A stretch of 64,000 bases of DNA from positions 992,001 to 1,056,000 of the forward strand of contig CAWBZL010000003.1 in assembly GCA_963793275.1 (NCBI GenBank), in the 5' to 3' direction. How positions within the stretch are numbered: the stretch's first letter is position 1; every line of letters begins with the position of its first letter. Origin of the DNA: Marinirhabdus sp963793275. GTDB lineage: Bacteria; Bacteroidota; Bacteroidia; Flavobacteriales; Flavobacteriaceae. Below, in pieces: positions 1 through 10,085 of this stretch. A model generated the notes under the pieces. The model did no database searches and was not told the DNA's origin. It saw only the letters and a list, made by a program, of their open reading frames with translations. Position numbers and translations under genes: made by a program.

Positions 1-39
1 TTTAAAAATACAAATTTTAGAAAGGTAACACTACAAAAG

Positions 40-753
40 TTATACCTCATTCACAAAAGCAACACTATGGCAAGCAACAATGGCTGCAGTTTCGGTACGA
101 AGTCTGGAATTTCCTAAGCTAACCGGCTCAAAAGCTTTTGTGAGTGCGAGCTGTATCTCTGAAGTAGAAAAATCGCCTTCGGGACCTATGCAGATCAAAA
201 TGTCTTGCTTTGGCTTTATAAGGTCTTTTAAGGATTGTTTTTTTGTTTCCTCACAATGTGCAATACAACGTAAACCCCTAAAATTTTGTTGTTTTTCAAT
301 AAAAGCTGCAAATGAAATTGCTTCATTCAGTTTTGGGAGATACATTTTTAAAGATTGCTTCATAGCGCTCTGTAGGATTCTTTCGTAGCGTTCTGGCTTT
401 ATCACTTTACGTTCGCTGTGATCACAGAGGATGGGTGTGATTTCAGAAACACCTATTTCAGTAGCTTTTTCAAGAAACCATTCGTATCTATCGTTTAATT
501 TTGTTGGGGCTACGGCCAGGTGTAATTTATAAGGAAATTGTTTTTCCTTATTTTTATTTAAAATACTGGCTATAGACATTTTAGGAGTTACAGAAGTAAG
601 TTTTACTTCAAATAAAAAACCGTTTCCATTGGTAGTAAATAATACGTCGCCGGTTTGCTTTCTAAGTACTTTTCCAATGTGCCTACTTTCTTCTTTATCG
701 AAAACTATTTCGGTATCATTCTCTAAAATATCTGGGTGGTAAAAAAGGTTCAT
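40..753 (-). CDS. rsmE: 16S rRNA (uracil(1498)-N(3))-methyltransferase RsmE
   Basis: The 237-residue protein has the length and motifs of RsmE, the SPOUT-class enzyme that N3-methylates U1498 of 16S rRNA in the assembled small subunit. An N-terminal PUA-like part (about 1-70, with ESRHIGKVLR) precedes the SPOUT knot domain. The knot signatures GPEGDFS (about 190) and LGNSRLRTETAA (about 212-224) bind S-adenosylmethionine. It is the last gene of a minus-strand run tsaD-TfoX-like-rsmE and its ATG lies 1 base after the TfoX-like stop, so the three are probably co-transcribed. Function is assigned from family motifs; confidence is high. Confidence 0.95.
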   Translation of the reverse strand: MNLFYHPDILENDTEIVFDKEESRHIGKVLRKQTGDVLFTTNGNGFLFEVKLTSVTPKMSIASILNKNKEKQFPYKLHLAVAPTKLNDRYEWFLEKATEIGVSEITPILCDHSERKVIKPERYERILQSAMKQSLKMYLPKLNEAISFAAFIEKQQNFRGLRCIAHCEETKKQSLKDLIKPKQDILICIGPEGDFSTSEIQLALTKAFEPVSLGNSRLRTETAAIVACHSVAFVNEV

Positions 754-754
754 T

Positions 755-1087
755 TTATGATGTTAATTTCCACTCTGCATGAGCGATTCCTAATTCTATA
801 AAATGCTGTAGTTGCGCTTCGGTTTTAAAACCTTCTTTGGCAACAAAAACAGCTTCTTTCATAGCTTTTCCTGTAAAATCCATAGGCGTTACGTATTTCA
901 TTGCCAGTGTTTCTTCCATTATTTCTGGCTTCACCCGGACCATAAGACGTTCTTTGATTTCTCCTACGCACATTTTACCTTTAAACAGCATACAGTGACC
1001 TCCAAACATCTTCTTTTCTGTAATGTGGGACGACCAGGGGAGTGTAGCCACTTTTAGACGCCGTACTATTTCTTCAGAATGTGACAT
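755..1087 (-). CDS. TfoX/Sxy N-terminal domain protein
   Basis: A 110-residue single-domain protein. The KKMFGGHCMLFKGKMCVG stretch (about 25-42) is the typical TfoX N-terminal signature; no C-terminal TfoX domain is present. Stand-alone TfoX_N proteins are common in Bacteroidota, and a competence role like that of Sxy in gammaproteobacteria cannot be assumed. It sits between tsaD (3 bases upstream) and rsmE (1 base downstream) on the same strand, which suggests co-transcription. Family assignment is good; function is unknown. Confidence 0.85.
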   Translation of the reverse strand: MSHSEEIVRRLKVATLPWSSHITEKKMFGGHCMLFKGKMCVGEIKERLMVRVKPEIMEETLAMKYVTPMDFTGKAMKEAVFVAKEGFKTEAQLQHFIELGIAHAEWKLTS

Positions 1088-1090
1088 ACA

Positions 1091-2113
1091 TTATAATTTT
1101 AAACGGGCACTCGCTACAACGTTGGATTCGGCAAAGATACCTTGCTTGTATTTTAGCTCACCTACAATGGCGATCATAGCTGCATTATCTGTACAATATT
1201 CAAATTTTGGTATGTGCGTAATCCAACCGTATTTGCCTTCGGCATCTTTTAAGGCTTTTCTAATACCACTATTGGCAGAAACACCGCCACCAATGGCAAT
1301 TTCTCTAATTCCTGTTTGCTTTACGGCGTTTTTTAGCTTGTCCAGTAAATAGCTTACAATAGTGTATTGCAGGCTCGCACAAATGTCTGCGATGTTTTCT
1401 GAAACGAAATCGGGATTTTTCGCCGTTTCTCTTTCAATAAAATACAATACTGAAGTTTTTAATCCGCTAAAACTAAAATCCAACGGACCAACTTTCGGTT
1501 TAGGAAACGCGTATGCTTTTGGGTTTCCTTGTTGTGCATATTTATCTATTAACGGACCGCCAGGGTAGGGAAGCCCCATTATCTTTGCAGATTTGTCGAA
1601 CGCTTCTCCAACAGCGTCGTCTATAGATTGGCCAATAACTTCCATTTCAAAATAGTCGGTCACTTTTACAATTTGCGTGTGTCCGCCACTTATAGTTAGC
1701 GCCAGAAACGGGAAGTTAGGCTGGGTTTGTTCTTCAGCCTTAATAAAATGAGCCAGAATATGCGCTTGCATATGGTTTACATCAATCAATGGAATGCCCA
1801 GACCAAGCGATAAAGACTTTGAAAATGAGGTGCCTACCAATAAAGAACCCATAAGCCCAGGACCGCTTGTAAAGGCTATGGCTTGTAACTGTTTTTTATC
1901 GATATTTGCCTTGCGTAATGCCTGGTGTACGACGGGGACAATGTTTTGTTGGTGTGCGCGGGAGGCAAGCTCCGGAACCACACCCCCATATTCGGTGTGT
2001 ATTTCCTGGGTTGCGACAACATTGCTAAGCACAACGCCGTTGTTAATAACAGCTGCTGCCGTGTCGTCGCAGGAGGATTCGATCCCTAATATATAACAGT
2101 TTGTTTCGTTCAT
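1091..2113 (-). CDS. tsaD: tRNA N6-adenosine threonylcarbamoyltransferase TsaD
   Basis: The 340-residue protein is a full-length TsaD (Kae1/YgjD), the subunit that transfers the threonylcarbamoyl group to A37 of ANN-decoding tRNAs. Visible motifs are IESSCDDTAAA at the start (about 11-21), the metal-binding HMQAH (114-118), SGGHTQ (about 141) and GGGVSANSGIR near the C-terminus. It is cytosolic and works with TsaB and TsaE, whose genes are not in this window. It heads a minus-strand group with the TfoX-like gene and rsmE and diverges from the TamB-like gene across about 110 bases. Confidence 0.97.
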   Translation of the reverse strand: MNETNCYILGIESSCDDTAAAVINNGVVLSNVVATQEIHTEYGGVVPELASRAHQQNIVPVVHQALRKANIDKKQLQAIAFTSGPGLMGSLLVGTSFSKSLSLGLGIPLIDVNHMQAHILAHFIKAEEQTQPNFPFLALTISGGHTQIVKVTDYFEMEVIGQSIDDAVGEAFDKSAKIMGLPYPGGPLIDKYAQQGNPKAYAFPKPKVGPLDFSFSGLKTSVLYFIERETAKNPDFVSENIADICASLQYTIVSYLLDKLKNAVKQTGIREIAIGGGVSANSGIRKALKDAEGKYGWITHIPKFEYCTDNAAMIAIVGELKYKQGIFAESNVVASARLKL

Positions 2114-2128
2114 AATAAACTACCTTAG

Positions 2129-2205
2129 GGCAAGCCCAAAAAGCATTAGTTGAGAAAAAATTAATTAGAGGCAAGCCCCGAAGCATTTAAATCTCGATAA
2201 TCGAG
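2129..2205. repeat. Short direct repeats and a palindrome between tsaD and tamB
   Basis: Two imperfect copies of a GGCAAGCCC(C)xAAGCATT element lie at 2129-2148 and 2170-2187. They are followed by the palindrome CTCGAT-A-ATCGAG at 2193-2205. The block occupies the divergent promoter region, just upstream of the TamB-like start at 2226. It could be regulatory or a small dispersed genomic repeat; the sequence alone does not decide. Confidence 0.4.
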
Positions 2206-2225
2206 TAAAATGGCATATCTATTGA

Positions 2226-5200
2226 ATGTCAAAATTAAAACATTACAGTCGTATCAAAAAATTAAGGAAAATAATAATCAGGAGTTTTGTAATCTTAGTA
2301 TTACTCCTTATCACTATTGTGATTATTTTATCTATTCCTTCGGTACAAACATACATTGCCAAAAAGGTTACCAAAAACCTAAACGAAACCTACGGCACCG
2401 ATATTAACATAAACCGTCTTGGTCTTAACTGGCGGGGCGAAGTAGATATTCGAGATGTTCTTATAAATGACCACCACGCAGATACGCTAATCTATGCCAA
2501 AGAACTTCAAACCAATATTTTAAGTTTCAGCAATCTTATTGGCGGAGACCTTGGTTTTGGAAATATAGACCTTTCCAATGCGAAACTCTACGTTACTACC
2601 TATAAGGGCGAAGAAACAGACAACCTTTATATTTTTTCTGAAAAATTTAATACAGAAACACAACAGGAAGTGAAGCCATTTTCTATGTTCAGTAATGACC
2701 TAAGTCTGGAAAACAGTACGGTTAAAATTATAGACGAAAACCTTGAAACGCCCACCGTTCTTTTTCTGAAAGGTGTAAATCTTGTGGCAGACGATTTTAA
2801 AATTACAGGTCCCGATGTTGCGGCTACTATTGAATCTCTTTCGTTGGACGCGGAAAGAGGTTTTAGTATTAAAGATGCCAAAGGTGTATTTTCCTATACT
2901 TCTGAAGCGATGATCCTAAAAGACCTGGATCTTAAAACAGAAAAATCCAACATTAAAGGAGATCTTATATTTACCTATGGTGAAAAAGGGCTGGGCGATT
3001 TTATTAACGGTGTAACTATTGATGCCACCTTCAACGAAACCAGACTTTCTACAGACGATATAAACGCCTGGTATAATGAATTTGGTCCGGACCAAATGAT
3101 AAAGATTAACGGAACATTTACAGGAACCCTGAACGATTTCACATTTTCAGATACCGATATTGTTTCGGAGGGAAACCAAATTTATGGTACCTATGTGATC
3201 AAGAATTTGTTGAATGAGGAAGATTTCAGTATTGATGCTCAAAACCATAGCATTAGTACCAGTTATTACGAACTACGCAGGTTTATGCCAAGGATTCTGG
3301 GTGATGTTTTACCATCGCAGCTTAAAGATCTGGGCAGTGTTTCGTTTCAGGGAAATACAATCATCACCCAAACCAGATTAGTAACTAAAAGTGGATTAAC
3401 TACGGGTGTTGGCACTGCCGATCTTGACCTTGAAATGAATAATTACACAGATCCTAACCGAGCAAGCTATTCAGGTAATGCAGTATTAAATCAGTTTAAC
3501 CTTGGTAAATTAGCGGGTACCACCTCAATTGGAAAGATGACCGCCAACCTTACCTTTGACGGGCGTGGTTTTTCTCAGGAAACTGTGAACACGAAGGTAA
3601 AAGGAACTGTAAGCTCCTTTACCTTCGAAGAGTATACGTACCAGAACATACAGGTTGAAGGGCTCTTAAAAAATCCAATTTTTGATGGAGACTTAATTAT
3701 TAACGACCCAAACCTTAAAATGGAGTTTAAAGGTCTGGTAGATGTTTCGAAAGAGTATAACCAATTTGATTTTGAAGCAGATATAGAATATGCCGAACTA
3801 AACAAACTAAATTTATTTACTAGGGACAGTGTTTCGGTATTTGCAGGACGAATAATTATGGATATGGACGGTAAAACCATTAATGATGCCGCTGGAACTA
3901 TTGAATTCGTGCAAACGTTTTATCAAACTACCGATAGAGACTTCTATTTTGATGATTTCCTGATCACTTCTTCTTTTGAAGATCCCGTGCGTACGATACA
4001 GATACAATCTCCGGATATTATAAATGGTAAGATTTCCGGTGAGTTTTTACTGGAAGATATTCCAAACCTGTTTCAGAATAGTATTGCTAGTATTTATACC
4101 AACTACATTCCTGCTGAAGTTACCACCAATCAGTATTTAAAATATGAATTTGAAGTTTTCAATAAAATTGTGGATGTTTTTGTGCCGGAATTACAGTTGG
4201 GAGACAATACCAAAATCAAAGGTTCGGTAGCTTCGGACGAGTCTAAGTTTCAGCTGGATTTTAGATCTCCGGAATTAATTGCCTTCGATTATTACTTAGG
4301 GAATGTAAACCTGCAAGTAGATAATGACAACCCTTTGTTTAATACGTATGCTTCGGTAGATTCCCTATATACAGGCGTTTACAACGTTACAGAGCTTAGT
4401 TTAATTAATAAAACTATCAAAGACACCCTCTTTATTCGTTCAGAATTTAAAGGAGGAAAGGAGAAAGAAGACTTATTTAATTTATCCTTGTATCACACCA
4501 TTAATCCGGACGGAAAATCGGTAGTTGGAGTAAAAAAATCTGACATTACTTACAAGGACAACGTGTGGTACCTCAATGAAGATAATAACAACCTGAATAA
4601 AGTTACCTTCGACGATAATTTTTCAACTATAAAAATAGACTCTCTGGTTTTAAATCATGATAATGAATACATTCAGCTGGCGGGAGTAGTTCGGGATAGT
4701 ACCTATAAAGATTTAAAAGCAGAATTTCGGGACGTAAATATTGGCAATCTTGTGCCGCCGGTAGACAGTTTACGATTAAAAGGAAATGTGAATGGAAAAC
4801 TTAATTTTCTTCAGAAAAACGGAGCCTATTACCCCAATTCTAATGTAACTATTGATGGAATAGATATAAACGACATTGCTTTTGGAGATCTGGTTTTAGA
4901 TATAAGAGGAAACGAAAATCTATCAAAATACACCATAAACACGACCCTTACCAACGATGGCGTAAAATCTATTAACGCCCGCGGAGATATTGATGTATCT
5001 AGAGATAATCCAACTATAAATATGCTGGTGGATCTAAACGAATTTAATATGCAGGCCTTTAGCCCTTTTGGGGGAGAGGTAATTACAGATATAAGGGGCT
5101 TTATATCCGGAAACGCTCGGGTGAGTGGTAACTATAAATCGCCGGATATATTAGGGCGTTTTAATCTTGAGGGAAGTGGCTTAAAAATTCCATATCTGAA

Positions 5201-6695
5201 TACAGATTTTGACATAGATAACGGCACGCAAATAGTAGTGACCAAAGATAAGTTTGATATAGGAAGTACCGGCATAACAGATACCAAATACAATACCGAA
5301 GGTACGCTTAGCGGCTTTGCAAGCCACGATAATTTTAGTAATTGGGAACTCGGTCTTACCATAGATACAGATAATTTACTGGCTTTAGACACTCCAAAAA
5401 CCGAAGACGCACTCTATTATGGTACCGCATTTATTAGTGGTACGGCAGATATTACCGGCCCTGTAGACGAGTTGACAATTGATGTGGCTGCTACCACAAA
5501 TCCCAATACCACATTTAAAATACCCATTAGCGATACCCAAAGTCTGGGTGAAGACACATTTATCACGTTTTTATCTCCTGCTGAAAAAGAGGCGCTTATG
5601 CGGGGAGAAACCATTGTAGAAAAAGAAGTGAAGGGCCTAAAGCTCAATTTTGATCTGGACATAACCAACGACGCCGAAGTAGAAGTAGTGGTGGATCAGG
5701 AAAATAACAGTAAACTTACAGGTAAAGGAGTAGGAATTTTATACATTCAAATAAACACCCTTGGAAAGTTCAAAATGTGGGGTGAGTATACGGTGATAGA
5801 TGGAATTTTCGATTTTAGATACGGCGGAATTATACAAAGGAAAATAGGTATTGTTCCCGGTGGATTTATAGTTTGGGAAGGAAACCCTGAAAGAGGAAAA
5901 ATTAACCTGACGGCAAAATACGAAACAGAAGCTAATCCTTCAATCTTACTAGACAACCCAACCGCAAACCGAAAAATACCAGTAGAAGTTCTGGTAGACT
6001 TAAAAGGAGAACTTATCCAGCCGGAAATAGATTTTAGAATAGAATTCCCAAGAACAACCTCTACGGTACGAAGCGAGTTGGAATATAAAATACAAAACCG
6101 TGAACAACGGGAACGACAAGCATTGTTTTTGGTAGCTTCAGATCAATTTGTGAATGACGATTTTGGCGGAGCAGGAGCATTTACAGGAACATTGGTTGAC
6201 AGAGTTTCCGGGTTGGTAAACCAATTGTTTTCGGACAAGGATAGTAAGTTTAGCGTAGGATTGGATTATTCTGCGGGTTCCAGATTGCCTAATCAGCAAA
6301 CGGCAGGGCAGGTAGGATTAACTTTTTCTGCAGATATTACAGAGCGTATTCTGGTTAATGGTAAAGTAGGAGTGCCTGTAGGTGGTGCCACCGAAAGTAC
6401 TGTAGCGGGTGACGTTGAAGTACAATGGCTGGTGAATGAAGATGGTAGCTTGCGGATAAATTTCTTTAACCGCCAGGCGAATATTCAGTTTATTGGGGAG
6501 AATCAAATTTTTGAACAGGGAGCTGGTGTCTCCTATTCTGTAGATTTTGATACCTTTCAGGAATTAATGAAGAAGCTTTTCAACAAAAAAATAACGCTGG
6601 AAGACAATACAGATCTGCCGGTAACACCAGACGATAACAGCTTCCCGGTAGATTTTAACCAGGATGCCAACAAAGAAGAGAACGAAAACGAGTAG
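2226..6695 (+). CDS. tamB: Translocation/assembly module TamB-like protein (DUF490)
   Basis: A 1489-residue protein with one N-terminal membrane segment (about 15-37, IIIRSFVILVLLLITIVIIL) followed by a very long beta-rich, repetitive periplasmic region. The C-terminal third contains the DUF490/TamB part, with GKFKMWGEYTVIDGIFDFRYGG (about 1180-1200) and the TVRSELEYKIQNREQRERQALFL region. TamB-like AsmA-superfamily proteins bridge inner and outer membranes and are linked to lipid transport and outer-membrane protein insertion. The gene stands alone on the plus strand, divergent from tsaD and convergent with the RidA gene (4 bases apart). The exact role in Bacteroidota is less established than in Proteobacteria. 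Confidence 0.88.
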   Translation: MSKLKHYSRIKKLRKIIIRSFVILVLLLITIVIILSIPSVQTYIAKKVTKNLNETYGTDININRLGLNWRGEVDIRDVLINDHHADTLIYAKELQTNILSFSNLIGGDLGFGNIDLSNAKLYVTTYKGEETDNLYIFSEKFNTETQQEVKPFSMFSNDLSLENSTVKIIDENLETPTVLFLKGVNLVADDFKITGPDVAATIESLSLDAERGFSIKDAKGVFSYTSEAMILKDLDLKTEKSNIKGDLIFTYGEKGLGDFINGVTIDATFNETRLSTDDINAWYNEFGPDQMIKINGTFTGTLNDFTFSDTDIVSEGNQIYGTYVIKNLLNEEDFSIDAQNHSISTSYYELRRFMPRILGDVLPSQLKDLGSVSFQGNTIITQTRLVTKSGLTTGVGTADLDLEMNNYTDPNRASYSGNAVLNQFNLGKLAGTTSIGKMTANLTFDGRGFSQETVNTKVKGTVSSFTFEEYTYQNIQVEGLLKNPIFDGDLIINDPNLKMEFKGLVDVSKEYNQFDFEADIEYAELNKLNLFTRDSVSVFAGRIIMDMDGKTINDAAGTIEFVQTFYQTTDRDFYFDDFLITSSFEDPVRTIQIQSPDIINGKISGEFLLEDIPNLFQNSIASIYTNYIPAEVTTNQYLKYEFEVFNKIVDVFVPELQLGDNTKIKGSVASDESKFQLDFRSPELIAFDYYLGNVNLQVDNDNPLFNTYASVDSLYTGVYNVTELSLINKTIKDTLFIRSEFKGGKEKEDLFNLSLYHTINPDGKSVVGVKKSDITYKDNVWYLNEDNNNLNKVTFDDNFSTIKIDSLVLNHDNEYIQLAGVVRDSTYKDLKAEFRDVNIGNLVPPVDSLRLKGNVNGKLNFLQKNGAYYPNSNVTIDGIDINDIAFGDLVLDIRGNENLSKYTINTTLTNDGVKSINARGDIDVSRDNPTINMLVDLNEFNMQAFSPFGGEVITDIRGFISGNARVSGNYKSPDILGRFNLEGSGLKIPYLNTDFDIDNGTQIVVTKDKFDIGSTGITDTKYNTEGTLSGFASHDNFSNWELGLTIDTDNLLALDTPKTEDALYYGTAFISGTADITGPVDELTIDVAATTNPNTTFKIPISDTQSLGEDTFITFLSPAEKEALMRGETIVEKEVKGLKLNFDLDITNDAEVEVVVDQENNSKLTGKGVGILYIQINTLGKFKMWGEYTVIDGIFDFRYGGIIQRKIGIVPGGFIVWEGNPERGKINLTAKYETEANPSILLDNPTANRKIPVEVLVDLKGELIQPEIDFRIEFPRTTSTVRSELEYKIQNREQRERQALFLVASDQFVNDDFGGAGAFTGTLVDRVSGLVNQLFSDKDSKFSVGLDYSAGSRLPNQQTAGQVGLTFSADITERILVNGKVGVPVGGATESTVAGDVEVQWLVNEDGSLRINFFNRQANIQFIGENQIFEQGAGVSYSVDFDTFQELMKKLFNKKITLEDNTDLPVTPDDNSFPVDFNQDANKEENENE

Positions 6696-6699
6696 GGTA

Positions 6700-7080
6700 C
6701 TACAAACTCGCGATCATTGAAATCTCCACATTTACATATTTCGGTAAGTTAGCTACTTCTACCGTTTCCCGGGCCGGGGCAGTGGCTTCGTTAAAATATT
6801 GGCTGTATACTTCGTTTATAGCGCCAAAATTTTCCATATCACTAATAAAGATGGAGGTTTTTAATACGTTTTCAAACGTCATACCTGCTTCAGCAAGCAC
6901 AGCTTTCATATTTTCCATCACTTGTTTGGTTTCCACTTTAATGGTATCCATAACCAATTTTCCGGTTTCAGGGTGTAGTGCAATTTGCCCGGAGGTGTAG
7001 AGCATATTTCCTTTTAAAACAGCTTGATTGTAAGGCCCAATAGGAGCAGGGGCGTGCGGTGTATTTATTATTTTTTTCAT
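6700..7080 (-). CDS. RidA family protein (reactive enamine/imine deaminase)
   Basis: The 126-residue protein matches RidA (YjgF/YER057c/UK114): APAPIGPYNQAV near the start (about 10), YTSGQIALHPETG (about 28-40), and the catalytic arginine context APARETVEVANLPK (about 100-113). RidA enzymes hydrolyse reactive 2-aminoacrylate and related imines made by PLP enzymes. The protein is cytosolic and usually trimeric. It lies downstream of the LptD-like gene on the same strand, separated by a 7-bp tandem repeat, and is tail-to-tail with the TamB-like gene. Confidence 0.93.
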   Translation of the reverse strand: MKKIINTPHAPAPIGPYNQAVLKGNMLYTSGQIALHPETGKLVMDTIKVETKQVMENMKAVLAEAGMTFENVLKTSIFISDMENFGAINEVYSQYFNEATAPARETVEVANLPKYVNVEISMIASL

Positions 7081-7113
7081 AAAGCGTATTTAATTTTCTA
7101 AAATTTAAACTTC

Positions 7114-7155
7114 AACCGACAACCGACAACCGACAACCGACAACCGATAACCGAC
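7114..7155. repeat. Six-copy 7-bp tandem repeat (AACCGAC)
   Basis: The unit AACCGAC occurs six times in a row (42 bp); the fifth copy reads AACCGAT. It fills most of the 83-base gap between the stop of the LptD-like gene and the RidA start, both on the minus strand, so it would lie in the RidA leader or promoter region. Seven-base units in a non-coding position can change copy number by slippage. Confidence 0.9.
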
Positions 7156-7163
7156 AAATAAAT

Positions 7164-9884
7164 TTACAAATTCCTATCCGGCTCCCTACGTTTATCGTAT
7201 TTAATATCGCTTAAAATAGAAGATTTTATACCAATAAAGAAGTACCAGGCGGTATTCCTGGCACCAATAGGTGTCCAGTTAAAAGAAATACGCCAACTTT
7301 CCAGATCACGTTCAAATCTAAGTTGTGTTATGGTAACCCCTTTGTTTGTAAAATCGTATCCACTGGAAGCACCTACCTGCCATCTTGGCGAAAGTTCTAC
7401 GTTGGAGCTAAGCATGAGCGATTGAGAGGAAATAGTATTTTGTCTTTGAGGGTTGTTATAGGTTATGGTGTATGCCAGTCTCAAATCCCAGGGAATATCA
7501 AACTTATACCACTCTTTATCCTCATCATTGCCATTTTCATCATCTTCTCTAAAAGAACTATCCCCAATATCCTGTCCGGTACCAAACAAATCGTCCGGTC
7601 TTCCACCATTTGCAAAGGTTTCGTCGTCTAAACGATCTGTATTATCCGGATTGTCTGTTTGGAAATCCCTACTGGAGAAGCTATAGTTTATAGAGATGTT
7701 TGCATTGGTAAGACGGAACAAACTACCTCCATTTTCTATATTAAACTTGTCAATTTTATTATTGTTATTATCCAGTGCATACGGGTCTAAAGAACCGTTG
7801 AAGTTAAAATCGAGTTTATTAACTATGGGAATAGCGCCTGTAAAACGCACCGGACTCCAGGGAAGGGAATCTCCGGCCAGATTGTAAGCAGTACTAAAAT
7901 TAAGGTTATTCAGCAATACTACTTTTTTGGGTTCTGTGGCTGTGGTGTCTTTATTCCGTACTTTGGCTTCAAAAGTATTACTCAGGGACATTCCAATATT
8001 ACTGGAGTAGGTAGAATTGGGAGCACCAAATAAGGTATTCTGAAATCGTGAAAATTCAACAACATCGGCTGCTACGTTGGGATCTGCGGTAGGCACTTGT
8101 AATTCTTCGTAATATTGATCGAAGGCCGGATTAATGTTGTAGCTTACATTTGGTCTTACCACGTGTCTTAATTTCTGTATTTTATTTTCGTCACCAAAGT
8201 TGAAGGTTCCATAAAAGGTTGTACCAAGACTAGTAGAAAAATTATAGGTAAAATAGCGGTCAAACCCCTTTAAGGTATCAATTACAACCCCTCCTTGCCC
8301 GTTATTAACAGTTTCATCAAATCTTCTGTCTGTGGTATTTCCAACCCATGTTTCCTGAAGACTTGTGCTAATAGAAGAACTTAAATAGTTAAGTACTTTA
8401 AAGTTGGTACTTACCGGAACGCTGTGTCTTGCTCCCAATTGTGCCGTTTCAAACATTTCAGGCTTAAAGAAAAGAGAATCAGTAGTTTGAAATCTATTTT
8501 CTGCCGAAACATCATACTGAAAGTTTATATTTTTTATAATTCCTTTCTTCACACCTTCCTTGGGCGCAAAAGGAAAAATTCTGGAAACACTCGCATTTAC
8601 GTTAGGCAGGGACATATTAATTTCCTGTGTATTGGTGTTTTGCGTATGGGTGGCAGCCGTTGTAAAATTTACCTGTGGTTCGCCTTCAAACGTTTTGGAA
8701 TAGGAGACCGAAGAACTTAATGTGTTTACCAATCCGCTACCATTGTTTGTCTGGTTAATAGACTGCCGGAAATAACGGCTACTCCCCAGGTTTACCGAAG
8801 CTGAGAATCTGGAACTTGGGCTCGCTTTAGGATCCTGATTGTGGTTCCAGCGTATGTTGTACACGGAGGACTGACTAAAATCCGGAAAACCACGCTCGCT
8901 GTCTATAAGACTTTCATACCGCACATTAAAATTCCCTCTGAATTTATACCGTAGTGCATATGCTGCCTCGCCACGCAATCCGTAACTACCGTTGGTATAG
9001 TAATCTCCCAGCACTGCCAGATCTACATAATCGTTAATGGCAAAGTAATAGCCACCATTCTGAAAGAAAAACCCACGATTGTTATTATCTCCAATAGATG
9101 GAAGAATAAACCCGGACGTTCTATCTTCGGTTAGCGGGAAATAGGCAAAGGGGAGTCCCAAAGGAGTAGGCACATTAGCGATATACATATTGGTAAGCCC
9201 TGTCACGATCTTCTTTTTAGGGACAAACTTTGCTTTTCGGGTATAAAAATAATATTCCGGATCATCCAGATTTTTGGATGTAGTAAAACGAACATTTTGT
9301 AAATAAATGACAGAGTCGTTTTCCTTTTTGGTTACCTGTGCCAGTACGTTAAATCCGTTTTGTTCGGTTCTGGAGTTGTAGACTATCGCTTTTTGCGTTT
9401 TAGTATTGAATTTCATGGAGTCTGGCTCCACTCTGTTTTGCGCCTGTACAAAAACAGGGCGCTGCGTGTAGGTACCGGCACTGTCTATTCCTTTTGCAAA
9501 AACTTCATTAGTGTTGTAATCCAGTATAATTAAACCGGCATCTATGCGCATATCTTCATACACAATGTATGCTTTGTTGTACATATACACTTTTTGGTTG
9601 ATCTGATCCATAAAGATGTAATCGTCTCCGTAATAGTCTACTACACCGGTAAGAAAATCTTCTTTTTTCTTGATTGAATCGTTTTTAACGGTGTCGTTTG
9701 CAATTTCTAACCGTTCTGTAATGATGGGTTTTACGTTTACCGTTGTGGTATCTGCTTCGGTTTCAGTAGTTGAGGGGATATTTACTTCATTTTTACCGGG
9801 CAGGTCTTGTGCATAAACAAACGCACTGTTTATGAACAGTAGTATGTAGATAAGTATGTAAGAACACCGTTGTAAATGCAACAC
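7164..9884 (-). CDS. LptD/OstA-like outer membrane LPS assembly protein
   Basis: A 906-residue exported protein with a signal peptide at 1-25 (ILIYILLFINSAFVYAQ). An OstA-like periplasmic part (about 75-230: YYGDDYIFMDQINQKVYMYNKAYI, then VYNSRTEQNGFNVLAQV) is followed by a long beta-barrel region ending in aromatic-rich strands (AWYFFIGIKSSI). The organisation matches Bacteroidota LptD-like proteins, which place lipopolysaccharide in the outer leaflet. Alternating polar and aromatic residues and N/D/S-rich loops support a barrel. It is divergent from the amidase gene, and co-directional with RidA. The family call is good; the function is inferred from family. Confidence 0.82.
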   Translation of the reverse strand: MLHLQRCSYILIYILLFINSAFVYAQDLPGKNEVNIPSTTETEADTTTVNVKPIITERLEIANDTVKNDSIKKKEDFLTGVVDYYGDDYIFMDQINQKVYMYNKAYIVYEDMRIDAGLIILDYNTNEVFAKGIDSAGTYTQRPVFVQAQNRVEPDSMKFNTKTQKAIVYNSRTEQNGFNVLAQVTKKENDSVIYLQNVRFTTSKNLDDPEYYFYTRKAKFVPKKKIVTGLTNMYIANVPTPLGLPFAYFPLTEDRTSGFILPSIGDNNNRGFFFQNGGYYFAINDYVDLAVLGDYYTNGSYGLRGEAAYALRYKFRGNFNVRYESLIDSERGFPDFSQSSVYNIRWNHNQDPKASPSSRFSASVNLGSSRYFRQSINQTNNGSGLVNTLSSSVSYSKTFEGEPQVNFTTAATHTQNTNTQEINMSLPNVNASVSRIFPFAPKEGVKKGIIKNINFQYDVSAENRFQTTDSLFFKPEMFETAQLGARHSVPVSTNFKVLNYLSSSISTSLQETWVGNTTDRRFDETVNNGQGGVVIDTLKGFDRYFTYNFSTSLGTTFYGTFNFGDENKIQKLRHVVRPNVSYNINPAFDQYYEELQVPTADPNVAADVVEFSRFQNTLFGAPNSTYSSNIGMSLSNTFEAKVRNKDTTATEPKKVVLLNNLNFSTAYNLAGDSLPWSPVRFTGAIPIVNKLDFNFNGSLDPYALDNNNNKIDKFNIENGGSLFRLTNANISINYSFSSRDFQTDNPDNTDRLDDETFANGGRPDDLFGTGQDIGDSSFREDDENGNDEDKEWYKFDIPWDLRLAYTITYNNPQRQNTISSQSLMLSSNVELSPRWQVGASSGYDFTNKGVTITQLRFERDLESWRISFNWTPIGARNTAWYFFIGIKSSILSDIKYDKRREPDRNL

Positions 9885-10085
9885 TAGAAACCTATTATTT
9901 TATAACTTTGGTTCAGTTTTTGAAAGTTCAAAAGTAAGCATATTTTTTCGCCTACTATTTTTAAAATATCAAATTTCAAACTACGTTGTGATATATGAAA
10001 TATGATGCCATTCGTAAAAGTTTAAAGACGAATTAGTAATGAGGATATTTCAAATTTCAGCCAACAAAAAAAAACGAACAAGCAA

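Noticed and set aside
80..2407. Plus-strand frames opposite rsmE, the TfoX-like gene and tsaD
   Set aside because: They lie antisense to well-supported genes and have no recognisable domains.
7114..7155. The 7-bp tandem repeat as a CRISPR array
   Set aside because: Units are 7 bp with no spacers and no cas genes nearby.
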